From positions 4,092,001-4,156,000 of the forward strand of contig NZ_CP023049.2 of assembly GCF_002285635.2 (NCBI RefSeq): a stretch of 64,000 nt of DNA, read 5' to 3'. Shown here in pieces: positions 15,078-23,511 of this stretch. How positions within the stretch are numbered: position 1 is the first letter of the stretch; every line of letters begins with the position of its first letter. A program made the position numbers and the translations under genes. The notes below the pieces were generated by a model, which worked only from the letters and a program-made list of their open reading frames with translations, had not been told where the DNA came from and ran no database searches. Source of the DNA: Chryseobacterium piperi (lineage in GTDB: Bacteria; Bacteroidota; Bacteroidia; Flavobacteriales; Weeksellaceae).

Positions 15078-17525
15078 TTAAACGGAACGTACAATATCAG
15101 CGAAGACCCCACTTGCAGTTACTTCAGCACCTGCTCCGGCTCCTTTTACAACGAGAGGCTGCTCAGAGTATCTTAAAGTTTTGAAAATAACAATATTGTC
15201 TTTGCCATATAGATGGTACAAATCCTCATCAGGAGCAATATGCTGCAGACCTACTTTGGCCTTCCCATTTTCGAATTCGGCTACATATTTTAAGATTTTA
15301 CCTTCCTTTTGTGCTTCATTCAATAAATCTTTGAAGTGGTCTTCATATTTTGTAAGCATTTTGTAAAAATTGTCTACATCTCCCTGCATACATTCTTCAG
15401 GAAGAAAGCTGATGTTTTCAATTTGTTCAAATTGCAGTGGGTATCCGGATTCTCGTGCCAGAATAAGGATTTTACGGGCTACATCTGTGCCAGCAAGATC
15501 CAGTCTAGGGTCCGGCTCGGTATAACCTTCTTTCTGGGCTTGTGCAACGACTTCAGAAAATAATTGATTCCCGTCATAATGATTGAAAACAAAATTGAGG
15601 GTACCACTGAGTACAGCTTGAATAGAGGTAATGGTATCTCCACTTCTTATCAGGTCGTTAATAGTTCCGATAATAGGTAATCCAGCACCGACATTTGTCT
15701 CAAAGAAAAACTTACAGTTATGGTTTTTGGCAAGTTGCTTTAATTTTTTATAACTCTCAAAATCAGAGGCTGCCGCAATTTTATTACATGCTACAATATT
15801 GATGCTTTTCTTTAACAGGTCTTCGTAGATAAGGGGTATTTCTGCGCTGGCGGTCAAATCAATAAACACTGAATTCCGGAGATTCCTTGCTGTAATTTCT
15901 TTACCTAATTGCTCAGGCGATGCCTCTTCTCCATTTTCGAGAAGGTGTGTATAATCTTTTTCTGAAATGCCTTTATCTGAAAATACCATCTTACGACTGT
16001 TGGATAATCCTGCAATTCTAAGATTAATAGACAGGTTTTCTCTCAGATATTCATTTTGAGCATAAATTTGCTGAATCAGTTTTTTCCCTACATTTCCTGT
16101 TCCGCATATAAAAAGATGTACTTGTTTTACTTCGGACTCAAAGAACTCTTCATGCAGAATATTCACTGCTTTTTTAGTGTCTTTTTCTGAAATGACAATG
16201 CTGATATTTTTTTCGGAAGAGCCCTGAGCTATTGCCCGGATATTAATACCGTTGTTTCCTAAGCAGCCGAACATTTTAGCACTTACTCCGCTTCTGCTCT
16301 TCATATTTTCCCCGACAATTGCTACGATGGAAAGCCCGTTTTCTACTTTTACAGGTTCTATTCTTTTCAGTTTCAGGTCATCTTCGAAAGCCTGGTTAAT
16401 GGCATTTTCTGCATGGTACAATTCTTTCTCATTAATGGCAATAGTAATAGAATGCTCGGATGAACTCTGGGTAATGAGAATAACATTGATTTTTTCATGG
16501 CTTAAGCATTGAAAAAGTTTTGCTGAAATACCGGGAACCCCAACCATCCCACTGCCCTCTAAAGTGAGGAGGGCGATGTGGCTCATATTAGAAATACCTA
16601 CAGCGACCTGTTCCTGATCAGAAGATTTTAAATTTTGTGTTACCAAAGTTCCGGGAGCTTCGTCCTCAAAAGTATTTTTGATCCAGAGGTCAATATTTTT
16701 GATCATGACAGGTTGAATAGTAGGAGGGTAGAGTACTTTTGCTCCGAAATGCGAAAGCTCCATCGCTTCCTGATAAGATATTTCAGGAATAGCTTTAGCA
16801 TGGGATACGAGTCTTGGATCAGCGGTCATCATTCCGCTCACATCTGTCCATATCTGGATTTCCTCAGCGTCGACTGCTGAGGCGATAATAGATGCGGTAT
16901 AATCTGAACCTCCTCTTCCTAAAGTAGTTGTATTGCCATTTTTATCACTGGCAATAAAGCCGGGAGCTATGATGATCTGACTTTTGTTTTTGTCAATATA
17001 ATGTTTGATATTTTTTTCTGTAATTTCAAAATCTACTTTAGCATAGGTATAGTGGCTGTCTGTTCTGATGTGACTACAAGAGTCCATCCAGATAGCATCC
17101 AGGTTTTTGGATTCCAGTCGGGCAGCAATAATGTTTGAGGATAAAAACTCTCCGTAAGAAGTAATTTTATCTTTAATTCTTGGCGTGAATTCACCCAAAA
17201 TAAAAATACCATTACAAATATCTTCAATGTCATTGAAGTGCTTTTTCACGAAGCTGAGCCAGGCGCTCTGTCCTGAAATAGGGATCAATTCTTTTACTGC
17301 TTCCAGATGTTTTTCTTCCAGGTTTTTAATCAGGTTTAGATAATGCTCATCATTATTGGCCGCTAATTCTGCTGCTTTAATTAAAGTATCTGTAACGCTA
17401 TGAAATGCAGAGACTACGACGATAATTTGATGATCTGAAGATTGTTTTTTTATGATATTTTCTACTTGCAGGATACTTTGAGCATTTGCTACAGAAGTTC
17501 CTCCGAATTTTAAGACTTTCATCAT
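15078..17525 (-). CDS. thrA: Bifunctional aspartokinase / homoserine dehydrogenase
   Basis: An 815-residue fusion catalysing the first and third steps of threonine synthesis. Residues 1-295 form the aspartokinase domain (start KVLKFGGTSVANAQS, later TTLGRGGSDYTA). Two ACT regulatory repeats lie at about 310-455, where threonine is expected to bind. From about 465 comes the NAD(P)-binding homoserine dehydrogenase (LFICGTGNVGKKLI; later NVGAGLPII and AGTDVARKIL). Two ATGs in a row stand at the start. It opens the thrABC-folB operon, and its upstream region carries a candidate attenuator leader. Confidence 0.97.
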   Translation of the reverse strand: MMKVLKFGGTSVANAQSILQVENIIKKQSSDHQIIVVVSAFHSVTDTLIKAAELAANNDEHYLNLIKNLEEKHLEAVKELIPISGQSAWLSFVKKHFNDIEDICNGIFILGEFTPRIKDKITSYGEFLSSNIIAARLESKNLDAIWMDSCSHIRTDSHYTYAKVDFEITEKNIKHYIDKNKSQIIIAPGFIASDKNGNTTTLGRGGSDYTASIIASAVDAEEIQIWTDVSGMMTADPRLVSHAKAIPEISYQEAMELSHFGAKVLYPPTIQPVMIKNIDLWIKNTFEDEAPGTLVTQNLKSSDQEQVAVGISNMSHIALLTLEGSGMVGVPGISAKLFQCLSHEKINVILITQSSSEHSITIAINEKELYHAENAINQAFEDDLKLKRIEPVKVENGLSIVAIVGENMKSRSGVSAKMFGCLGNNGINIRAIAQGSSEKNISIVISEKDTKKAVNILHEEFFESEVKQVHLFICGTGNVGKKLIQQIYAQNEYLRENLSINLRIAGLSNSRKMVFSDKGISEKDYTHLLENGEEASPEQLGKEITARNLRNSVFIDLTASAEIPLIYEDLLKKSINIVACNKIAAASDFESYKKLKQLAKNHNCKFFFETNVGAGLPIIGTINDLIRSGDTITSIQAVLSGTLNFVFNHYDGNQLFSEVVAQAQKEGYTEPDPRLDLAGTDVARKILILARESGYPLQFEQIENISFLPEECMQGDVDNFYKMLTKYEDHFKDLLNEAQKEGKILKYVAEFENGKAKVGLQHIAPDEDLYHLYGKDNIVIFKTLRYSEQPLVVKGAGAGAEVTASGVFADIVRSV

Positions 17526-17559
17526 TTATTTTTTTAGGTTTATGAATAATTGATTGAGT

Positions 17560-17580
17560 TACTCTTTAGAAAAAAGAGTA
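17560..17580 (-). other. Perfect hairpin between attenuator and thrA
   Basis: TACTCTTT and AAAGAGTA form an eight-base stem around a five-base loop, 35 bases before the thrA start on the minus strand. It is not followed by a T run in the operon direction, so it is not a simple terminator. It might be part of the leader RNA structure or stabilise the 5' end of processed mRNA. Confidence 0.4.
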
Positions 17581-17601
17581 CAGGTACCTGAAATAATATG
17601 T

Positions 17602-17626
17602 GAAAATCTACCCCGCTATGGGGTTG
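17602..17626 (-). terminator. Candidate thr attenuator hairpin
   Basis: On the minus strand CAACCCC pairs with GGGGTAG (one internal A-A mismatch) around the loop ATAGC, followed by ATTTTC. The leader peptide's stop codon TAG is in the loop, and its Thr codons run into the 5' arm. A rival pairing exists: GGGGTT at 17674-17679 inside the leader ORF can pair with the same AACCCC. A ribosome stalled at the Thr codons would cover the 5' arm and prevent the hairpin. The T run is short, so termination strength is uncertain. Confidence 0.55.
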
Positions 17627-17717
17627 TAGTTGTAGAAATAGATGAAATCACAGAAGATGCTACCGGAATAGAAAACCCCGATAAAATATCTTTAAATATG
17701 TTCTGTATTAATTGCAT
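17616..17717 (-). CDS. Candidate threonine operon leader peptide
   Basis: A 33-codon ORF upstream of thrA, ending SSVISSISTTTTP then TAG. Four consecutive Thr codons (ACA ACT ACA ACC) stand immediately before the final Pro, and six Ile codons are spread through the peptide, echoing the Thr/Ile content of the enterobacterial thr leader. The ATG is 11 bases after a TACATTTG promoter box, so the mRNA 5' end should lie just before it. The last codons overlap the attenuator hairpin. The placement, codon content and hairpin together support an attenuation leader; translation is not shown. Confidence 0.65.
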   Translation of the reverse strand: MQLIQNIFKDILSGFSIPVASSVISSISTTTTP

Positions 17718-17727
17718 CTTGAAGCAA

Positions 17728-17735
17728 CAAATGTA
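17728..17735 (-). promoter_or_regulatory. -7 box of the thr operon promoter (TACATTTG)
   Basis: The minus-strand sequence TACATTTG fits the Bacteroidota -7 consensus TAnnTTTG exactly. A clear TTG at the -33 spacing is not obvious; the region there reads TGACTTTATTTTCC. The position, 11 bases before the leader ATG, gives a transcript that starts almost at the leader peptide. Confidence 0.5.
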
Positions 17736-17903
17736 GAAGTTATTTTGGAAAATAAAGTCATTTTTTGAATTTTAACACAATTTTTTTGAATTATAAATTA
17801 AAAATAACACCTTGAAATGCTTTATTGATAGTCATTGAAACAAGATTATACCCTTTCAAATTTTATGTTATATTTATGAATCAAACTAAAAAAATTAAAT
17901 ACT

Positions 17904-18089
17904 ATGAAAAATTTAAAAAGATTAGACCGGGAAAATTTAAAATCGATTAACGGAGGAGCCACCTGTTTTGAAAACTGTCCTCCGGTTCCATACGGGCCAG
18001 GCTTTCCAAGATCGTGTGCTGCATTTGAGGCATTACCACAATGTTGTAAATCTAAAGTATTGGTAAGTATAGATTGCTTTCCTCAATAA
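17904..18089 (+). CDS. Cys-rich double-glycine leader peptide (bacteriocin-like)
   Basis: A 61-residue peptide. Residues 1-18 (MKNLKRLDRENLKSINGG) form a typical double-glycine leader as used by C39-peptidase ABC exporters in this phylum. The presumed 43-residue core has six cysteines (21, 25, 38, 47, 48, 58) and many prolines. The phylum has many such peptides annotated bacteriocin-like, of mostly unknown function. No exporter, maturase or immunity gene is seen nearby. A second similar peptide starts 15 bases downstream. Confidence 0.7.
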   Translation: MKNLKRLDRENLKSINGGATCFENCPPVPYGPGFPRSCAAFEALPQCCKSKVLVSIDCFPQ

Positions 18090-18103
18090 CTAAAATAAAA
18101 ACC

Positions 18104-18277
18104 ATGAAAAAATTATCAAGATCAAAACTGAAAGAAATTAAAGGAGCTATGAGCTGCGTAGGGTGTCCGGTTAATAATAGTTATGGAAATACACCAGAAT
18201 ATTCCAATACCTGCGAACAATATTATCTGTTATCGGAGAATTGTAAAAGATGTGTTGATGTAGCTTTCGATTGTTAA
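18104..18277 (+). CDS. Second Cys-rich leader-type peptide
   Basis: A 57-residue peptide whose start is placed at 18104, because the N-terminus MKKLSRSKLKEIKGA then matches the leader of the preceding peptide; the frame is open ten codons further up. The leader ends in Lys-Gly-Ala instead of Gly-Gly. The core has six cysteines (18, 21, 37, 47, 50, 57), the same number as its neighbour with similar overall order but otherwise different sequence. The two are probably co-transcribed and end at a strong shared terminator. Confidence 0.65.
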   Translation: MKKLSRSKLKEIKGAMSCVGCPVNNSYGNTPEYSNTCEQYYLLSENCKRCVDVAFDC

Positions 18278-18284
18278 TAAGTAA

Positions 18285-18310
18285 AAAAGCACTGTGAAAA
18301 CAGTGCTTTT
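18285..18310. terminator. Bidirectional terminator between peptide genes and nadA
   Basis: AAAAGCACTG and CAGTGCTTTT form a perfect ten-base stem around TGAAAA, with T runs on both strands. It lies between the converging peptide genes and nadA and should serve both. Confidence 0.85.
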
Positions 18311-18313
18311 TAT

Positions 18314-19333
18314 TTATTTTATACTTTTAGAAAGATCGAGCATAGCTTCAATCGGCTTCAAGGCCTTTAACCGAAGTTCTTCTTCGATAAGAATTTCCGG
18401 AAGCTCATATTTCATACACAGATACAATTTCTCCATCGTGTTACGCTTCATATAGAAACATTCGGAACAATTACAGCTTTCATCAAAAACCAAAGCTGGG
18501 ATCAGTTCCTTGTGAGGAGCACGCTTTCTCATTTCATGAAGAATTCCCTCTTCTGTTGCAATAATGAATTTCTGACAGTCATCTTTTTCTACATAATTCA
18601 AAAGGGCAGAAGTAGATCCGATGAAATGGGCTAGTTTTAAAACCGCTTCTTCACTTTCAGGGTGAGCAATAAGTTTGGCATCCGGGTTATCCGCCAGTTG
18701 CTGTGCAATTCTTTCCATTGAAAATGCTTCATGAACGATACAACTTCCATCCCATAAAATCATATCACGACCTGTTTTCTTAGAAAGATATCTTCCCAGA
18801 TTTTTATCTGGAGCGAAGATAATAGGTCTGTCTTTGGGTAATGCTTCGATCACCGTTTCTGCATTAGAACTTGTTACAATGATATCACTTTCTGCTTTTG
18901 TTTCAGCATTACAGTTGATATACGTTGCAATTAATGCATTCGGGTGCTCTTCCCGCATTTTTCTTAATCCTTCACCGCTGCAGCCATCTGCTAAAGAGCA
19001 TCCTGCCATGGTGTCGGGAAGAACTACTTTTTTAGTTGGGTTTAGAATTTTTGCTGCTTCTGCCATAAAATGGACACCACAGAAAACAATCATATCGGCA
19101 TTGGTGTCTTTTGCCTGCCTTGCCAGCTGCAAAGAATCTCCAAGGAAATCAGCTATATCCTGAATTTCTCCCGGTTGGTAATAATGTGCTAAGATAACAG
19201 CGTTTTTTTCTTCTTTAAGTTTGAGAATAGCTTTCACTAATTCTTCTCCTTGAGGAATCGCTATATCTTTTATATCTAAAAACCCCCTCACAGGGATTGC
19301 AGATTTAGCTCTTTCTAATGTTTCGGTACTCAT
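18314..19333 (-). CDS. nadA: Quinolinate synthase
   Basis: A 339-residue iron-sulfur enzyme that condenses iminoaspartate with dihydroxyacetone phosphate to quinolinate in NAD synthesis. The family's motifs are visible: VILAHYYQPGEIQDIADF near residue 45, VFCGVHFMAEAAKIL with one cluster cysteine, PDTMAGCSLADGC, and the C-terminal DESCNCSECFYMKRN. These cysteines can supply the 4Fe-4S ligands. nadB and nadC are not next to it in this window. Expected to act in the cytoplasm. Confidence 0.97.
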   Translation of the reverse strand: MSTETLERAKSAIPVRGFLDIKDIAIPQGEELVKAILKLKEEKNAVILAHYYQPGEIQDIADFLGDSLQLARQAKDTNADMIVFCGVHFMAEAAKILNPTKKVVLPDTMAGCSLADGCSGEGLRKMREEHPNALIATYINCNAETKAESDIIVTSSNAETVIEALPKDRPIIFAPDKNLGRYLSKKTGRDMILWDGSCIVHEAFSMERIAQQLADNPDAKLIAHPESEEAVLKLAHFIGSTSALLNYVEKDDCQKFIIATEEGILHEMRKRAPHKELIPALVFDESCNCSECFYMKRNTMEKLYLCMKYELPEILIEEELRLKALKPIEAMLDLSKSIK

Positions 19334-19345
19334 ATCAACCTCAAT

Positions 19346-19386
19346 GTTTTAGAATTAGAAATTAGAAGTTAGAAATTAGAAATCGG
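19346..19386. repeat. Degenerate TTAGAA-type short tandem repeats
   Basis: The stretch between nadA and gmk carries four to five copies of a 7-base unit close to TTAGAAA or TTAGAAG, followed at 19430-19450 by CCGGCTTCCATCATCCAGCC. A related combination (TTAGAAGTTAGAAGCTGGATGGAAG, inverted in part) occurs at 44929-44955. It looks like a dispersed intergenic repeat rather than a gene. Confidence 0.45.
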
Positions 19387-19452
19387 AATTTGAAAGAGAG
19401 AACTTCTAAAATAGTTCTAAACTTCTGTTATCCGGCTTCCATCATCCAGCCT

Positions 19453-20016
19453 TTAACTCCCAATAAAATTTTTTATTAAACTTTCTATTTCTTTTTTTGC
19501 TTTATCTAAGTCGGTATTGATCACAATTTTGTCAAAATCGTGTGCATAGGACATTTCTTCTTCTGCCTTTTCTACACGGGTTTTTATCGTTTCCGGATCA
19601 TCCGTATTTCTTGAGATCAATCTTCGTTCCAATTCTTCAATGGAAGGTGGTTCAATGAAAATAGACAGGGCTTTTTCTCCAAAATATTTTTTCAAAGAAA
19701 TTCCTCCTTTTACATCAACATCAAAAATAACCACTTTCCCCTGATTCCAGATCTTTTCTACTTCTGATTTTAAAGTACCGTAATATTTATCAGTATATAC
19801 CTCTTCATATTCTACAAAAGCCTCTTCAGCTATTTTCTGTCTGAATTCATCCGGTGTTAAAAAATGATAATCTACAGCATGCATTTCACTTCCCCTCGGC
19901 TGTCTTGTGGTACAGGAGATCGAAAATTTAAGTTCTGAAAATACTTCTAAAGAATGTTTTACTAATGTGGTTTTTCCGCTCCCCGATGGTGCTGAAAATA
20001 TGATAACTTTTTCCAT
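19453..20016 (-). CDS. gmk: Guanylate kinase
   Basis: A 187-residue cytoplasmic enzyme that phosphorylates GMP to GDP with ATP. The P-loop SAPSGSGKTTLV is at residues 8-19. The GMP-binding part follows (FSISCTTRQPRGSEMHAVDYHF), and RLISRNTDDPETIKTRV is the lid region. The length is standard. It follows the yicC-family gene in the same direction with a 94-base gap, a common pairing in bacteria. Confidence 0.97.
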   Translation of the reverse strand: MEKVIIFSAPSGSGKTTLVKHSLEVFSELKFSISCTTRQPRGSEMHAVDYHFLTPDEFRQKIAEEAFVEYEEVYTDKYYGTLKSEVEKIWNQGKVVIFDVDVKGGISLKKYFGEKALSIFIEPPSIEELERRLISRNTDDPETIKTRVEKAEEEMSYAHDFDKIVINTDLDKAKKEIESLIKNFIGS

Positions 20017-20110
20017 GGTTGATGGGTTTCGAGTTTCGGGTTTCGGGGTTTGGGTTTTGTCATTTGATTATATTCAAGACCTTGCCCCGCATCCCGGACC
20101 ACGTAACTAT

Positions 20111-20968
20111 CTATAATACATTTAACGTTTGCTCCTTAATCTTCTCCAAATCATCCTTCATCATTACTACAAGCTTCTGAATTTCAGCATGATTAGCTTT
20201 TGATCCCAATGTGTTGATTTCTCTTCCGATTTCCTGAGAAATAAAGCCTAGCTTTTTCCCGTTAAAATCTTCATTATCCATTACTTCTTTGTAGTATTTT
20301 AAATGCTGAGCAAGCCTTACCTTTTCTTCGGAAATATCCAGTTTTTCTGTAAAATAGGCCATTTCCTGATAGAAACGGGTTTCATCTACATTTTCGAATT
20401 CCTTTAAAGATTTTTGATAACGTTCTTTCACACTGTTGATTCTTACCTCTTCAAAAGGGATGACCTCAGATAAATACTGGTCTATATTCTGAATGTTTTT
20501 TTCCAGTTCCTGGTGTAACGTTTTTCCTTCAGCTTTTCTGAATTCTTCAAAACGGTCAACAGAAGTATTAACAATTTTGGCAAGGTTCTCCCATTCTCCC
20601 TCTGTCAGTTCGTCGGGTCTGGATGTAATGGCGTCAGGCAGCCTTACTGCCATTTTAAGGTATTCAAAATCAGGTCCGTCAGATGCAATATTACGTAGCT
20701 CATTGATATAAGAATCAATAAGGTTTCTGTTAATTTTTACATCATTGGTTTCTTCAAGATTTTCCACTGAAACGTAACAGTCTACTTTTCCACGGATAAT
20801 TCTGTCGTTAAGAATTTTTCTGATTTCAAATTCTTTTTCCTTATAGCGTAACGGTATTTTGATATTTAAATCAAAGCTCTTGCTGTTCAGTGACTTAATA
20901 TCTACGCTTATTTTTTTTCCTTCAAAAACATCTTCGGCTCTACCGAAGCCAGTCATTGATAAAATCAT
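20111..20968 (-). CDS. YicC family endoribonuclease
   Basis: A 285-residue protein with the hallmark start MILSMTGFGRAE and the C-terminal EIGREINTLGSKANHAEIQ that define the YicC/YloC family. Members are reported as RNA-cleaving enzymes in E. coli; the physiological role here is unknown. It is expressed divergently from miaA and from the same 90-base gap. A TATCTTTG -7 box stands 17 bases before the start. Confidence 0.92.
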   Translation of the reverse strand: MILSMTGFGRAEDVFEGKKISVDIKSLNSKSFDLNIKIPLRYKEKEFEIRKILNDRIIRGKVDCYVSVENLEETNDVKINRNLIDSYINELRNIASDGPDFEYLKMAVRLPDAITSRPDELTEGEWENLAKIVNTSVDRFEEFRKAEGKTLHQELEKNIQNIDQYLSEVIPFEEVRINSVKERYQKSLKEFENVDETRFYQEMAYFTEKLDISEEKVRLAQHLKYYKEVMDNEDFNGKKLGFISQEIGREINTLGSKANHAEIQKLVVMMKDDLEKIKEQTLNVL

Positions 20969-20985
20969 AGTTTTTTATTGTCTTA

Positions 20986-20993
20986 CAAAGATA
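20986..20993 (-). promoter_or_regulatory. -7 box of the yicC-gmk promoter (TATCTTTG)
   Basis: The minus-strand TATCTTTG fits the Bacteroidota -7 consensus TAnnTTTG and is 17 bases before the yicC-family start. No clear TTG is at the -33 distance. Confidence 0.5.
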
Positions 20994-21060
20994 AACATTT
21001 AAATTAGCACGGTGAAATCTGTAAAGATTACATCTGACTGATAAAAATGGAAATGAACCG

Positions 21061-21981
21061 ATGAAAAACTTAATTTCTGTAGTAGGACCCACTGGAATTG
21101 GAAAAACAAGATTGGCAATTGATTTGGCTAACCATTTCAAGACGGAAATTATTTCCTGTGATTCCCGTCAGTTTTTTAAGGAAATGAAAATAGGTACAGC
21201 TTCACCCTCAGAAGAAGAGCTGGCTGAAGCACCTCATCATTTTATCGGGAACCTTTCGGTTAAAGACTATTATTCTATAGGGCAGTACGAAGAAGATGCT
21301 TTAAAAAAACTTCATGAACTTTTTGAGAAATATGATACCGTTATCCTTGTGGGTGGGAGTATGATGTATGAAAAAGCGGTACTTGAAGGTCTTAATGATC
21401 TTCCGGAAGCGAATGAAGAAAACCAGAGAAAATTACAGGAGATGATGGATTCTGAGGGTATTGAAAAACTTCAGGAGATTTTAAGAGAACTGGATCCTGA
21501 ATATTATTCAGTGGTAGATTTTCATAATCACAGGAGACTGTTAAGAGCAATTGATGTGATCTGGCAGACTCAAAAAAAATATTCTGAATTGATTGCAGTG
21601 TCACAGGATTCTAGAGACTTCAATGTCATCAGGATAGGAATTGAAGCACCAAGGGAGGAATTGTATGATAGAATCAACAGAAGAGTAGATATCATGGTGG
21701 AAAAAGGTCTGTTGGAAGAAGCAAAAGAGCTTGAGCCGTTTAAACATCTTACCGCCCTGAATACGGTAGGTTATGCCGAATTATTTAAATATTTTGATGG
21801 AATCTGGGATCTTGATTTTGCTATCAGTGAAATTAAAAAGAACAGCAGGCGATACGCCAAACGACAACTGACCTGGTATCGGAAAGCTGATGATATTCAT
21901 TATCTACAGTTAGGTTATTCTCAACATGATTTTGATCATCTGATTGAATGGATTAGCGGGGAGTTTCAGAGTAAACTTTAG
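21061..21981 (+). CDS. miaA: tRNA dimethylallyltransferase
   Basis: A 306-residue enzyme that adds a dimethylallyl group to A37 of tRNAs reading codons that begin with U. The P-loop GPTGIGKTRLA is at residues 9-19; SCDSRQFFKEMKIGTA follows, with the substrate-binding Asp. NTVGYAELFKYF and RRYAKRQLTWYRK near the C-terminus are family hallmarks. It stands alone, divergent from yicC. Length is normal. Confidence 0.97.
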   Translation: MKNLISVVGPTGIGKTRLAIDLANHFKTEIISCDSRQFFKEMKIGTASPSEEELAEAPHHFIGNLSVKDYYSIGQYEEDALKKLHELFEKYDTVILVGGSMMYEKAVLEGLNDLPEANEENQRKLQEMMDSEGIEKLQEILRELDPEYYSVVDFHNHRRLLRAIDVIWQTQKKYSELIAVSQDSRDFNVIRIGIEAPREELYDRINRRVDIMVEKGLLEEAKELEPFKHLTALNTVGYAELFKYFDGIWDLDFAISEIKKNSRRYAKRQLTWYRKADDIHYLQLGYSQHDFDHLIEWISGEFQSKL

Positions 21982-22023
21982 CCATTGAGCTATTATTAAG
22001 TTTTTTATCCTCCTTATGTTCTC

Positions 22024-22054
22024 ACAAAAAAATGCGGCCCAAGTGGACCGCATT
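22024..22054 (-). terminator. Terminator of the RND efflux operon
   Basis: On the minus strand AATGCGGtCC pairs with GGgCCGCATT around ACTT and is followed by seven T. It lies 21 bases after the outer-membrane component gene. Confidence 0.8.
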
Positions 22055-22074
22055 CAACAATATAATTTAATTTA

Positions 22075-23487
22075 CTACTTCCAGCCGCCGCCGAGCGCTC
22101 TATAGAGATCGACGATGCTGCTTAACCTCTGTCTTTTTACGGAAGCAAGGTTCAATTCTGCCTGAAGAGAATTACCTTGAGCAGTAATGACCTCTAGGTA
22201 ATTGACCATACCTCCTTTGTATAACATTTGGGCACTCTTGATGCCGCCTTTCAATGTATTAGCTTGCTTAGTCGCTTTTTCTTCCTGAGCTTTTAAACTT
22301 TCATTAGAAACTAAAGCATCGGAAACTTCTCCCATTGCATTTAAAACCGACTGGCGGAATGCCAATACATTTTTCTCTCTTTGAATTTTAGCAACATTTA
22401 AATCAGTTTTAAGCTGTCTCTTCTTAAAAAGAGGTTGTGTAATTCCTCCTAAAACGGATCCGAATAAGGAAGCCGGAATCTGGAACCAGTTGTCAAATCT
22501 GAAAGAGTTAAGCCCACCGTTTGCAGTGATTTTCAGAGAAGGATACATATTAGCTTGTGCAATACCAACCAAAGCGTTGGATTCCAATAAAACTAGTTCT
22601 TGCTGGCGTACATCAGGACGACGGCTTACCATTTTAGCCGGAAGTCCTACTGAAAGCTCTTGAGGTAATGAAGTATCAGACATTTCTATTGTTCTGCTTA
22701 CTTTATTAGGTGCTTCACCTACAAGGATGCTTAATGCATTTTCCTGGATGGCAATATTTTGTTCCAACTGAGAAATCAAAAGTTCTGTTGATTCCTTCTG
22801 TGCCGTTGCTTGCTGAACACCCAAAGAAGTTGCATCACCACTTTGCCACATTTTTTCAGTAATAGATACTGTATTGGTGGTTAATTCTAAGTTAGATTTA
22901 GCAATAGTCAATTGCTTATCCAACATGAGTAGATTGTAATATCCCTGAGCGATGGCAGCAACCACTTGAGTTTGAATTGCTTTGGTTCCTTCGTACGTTT
23001 GCAGATATTGCATTCTGGCAACGTCTTTCTGATTTTTTATTTTCCCCCAGATATCGGCTTCCCAGGAAAGATTAAAAGCAGCATTATAGTCTTCCAGATA
23101 GCTGTTGAATCCAAATATCTTAAGACTTTGGCCTGTGAAACTGTTTTCAGAAGGCCTTGTAATCTGTCCTGCAACCGACAAATCAACTTCCGGGTATTGA
23201 AGGAACTTTGCCTGCTTTAGCTTTTCATTAGACGACTCCACTTGCTTTAAAGCAATTTGAAGGTCATAGTTATGGTTAATTCCTTTTTCAATCAACCCTT
23301 GTAAAGTGGTATCTTTGAAAAATTCTTTCCATTCAAGGTTTGCAACACTTGCTGTATCAGCAGTTGCCGTGAACCTGAATTCTTCCGGAAGTTGTAGATC
23401 CGGTTCCGTGTAAGCCACTTTTGACTTACACGAAACTGCGACCACAGCTAATATTAATGTTAGAAAAATATTCTTTATTATTTTCAT
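22075..23487 (-). CDS. RND efflux outer-membrane lipoprotein (TolC-like)
   Basis: A 470-residue outer-membrane factor. The N-terminus ends in the lipobox VAVSC, so it is a lipoprotein like OprM/CusC. Two repeats of the efflux outer-membrane domain follow, with conserved WEADIWGK near residue 140 and SRRPDVRQQE in the second repeat. It forms the exit duct of a tripartite pump and lies 24 bases downstream of the RND permease gene. Confidence 0.93.
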   Translation of the reverse strand: MKIIKNIFLTLILAVVAVSCKSKVAYTEPDLQLPEEFRFTATADTASVANLEWKEFFKDTTLQGLIEKGINHNYDLQIALKQVESSNEKLKQAKFLQYPEVDLSVAGQITRPSENSFTGQSLKIFGFNSYLEDYNAAFNLSWEADIWGKIKNQKDVARMQYLQTYEGTKAIQTQVVAAIAQGYYNLLMLDKQLTIAKSNLELTTNTVSITEKMWQSGDATSLGVQQATAQKESTELLISQLEQNIAIQENALSILVGEAPNKVSRTIEMSDTSLPQELSVGLPAKMVSRRPDVRQQELVLLESNALVGIAQANMYPSLKITANGGLNSFRFDNWFQIPASLFGSVLGGITQPLFKKRQLKTDLNVAKIQREKNVLAFRQSVLNAMGEVSDALVSNESLKAQEEKATKQANTLKGGIKSAQMLYKGGMVNYLEVITAQGNSLQAELNLASVKRQRLSSIVDLYRALGGGWK

Positions 23488-23511
23488 TGTTTTTCTTTTA
23501 GATAGACTTTT

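Noticed and set aside
17554..17736. 60-codon plus-strand ORF upstream of thrA
   Set aside because: It overlaps the thr leader region on the other strand, has no promoter box or family match, and its amino acid sequence looks random; the minus-strand leader explains the region better.
20017..20110. Tandem TTTCGGG-type repeats between gmk and yicC
   Set aside because: Only three or four imperfect units (GTTTCGGG variants); too short and irregular to call as a functional element.
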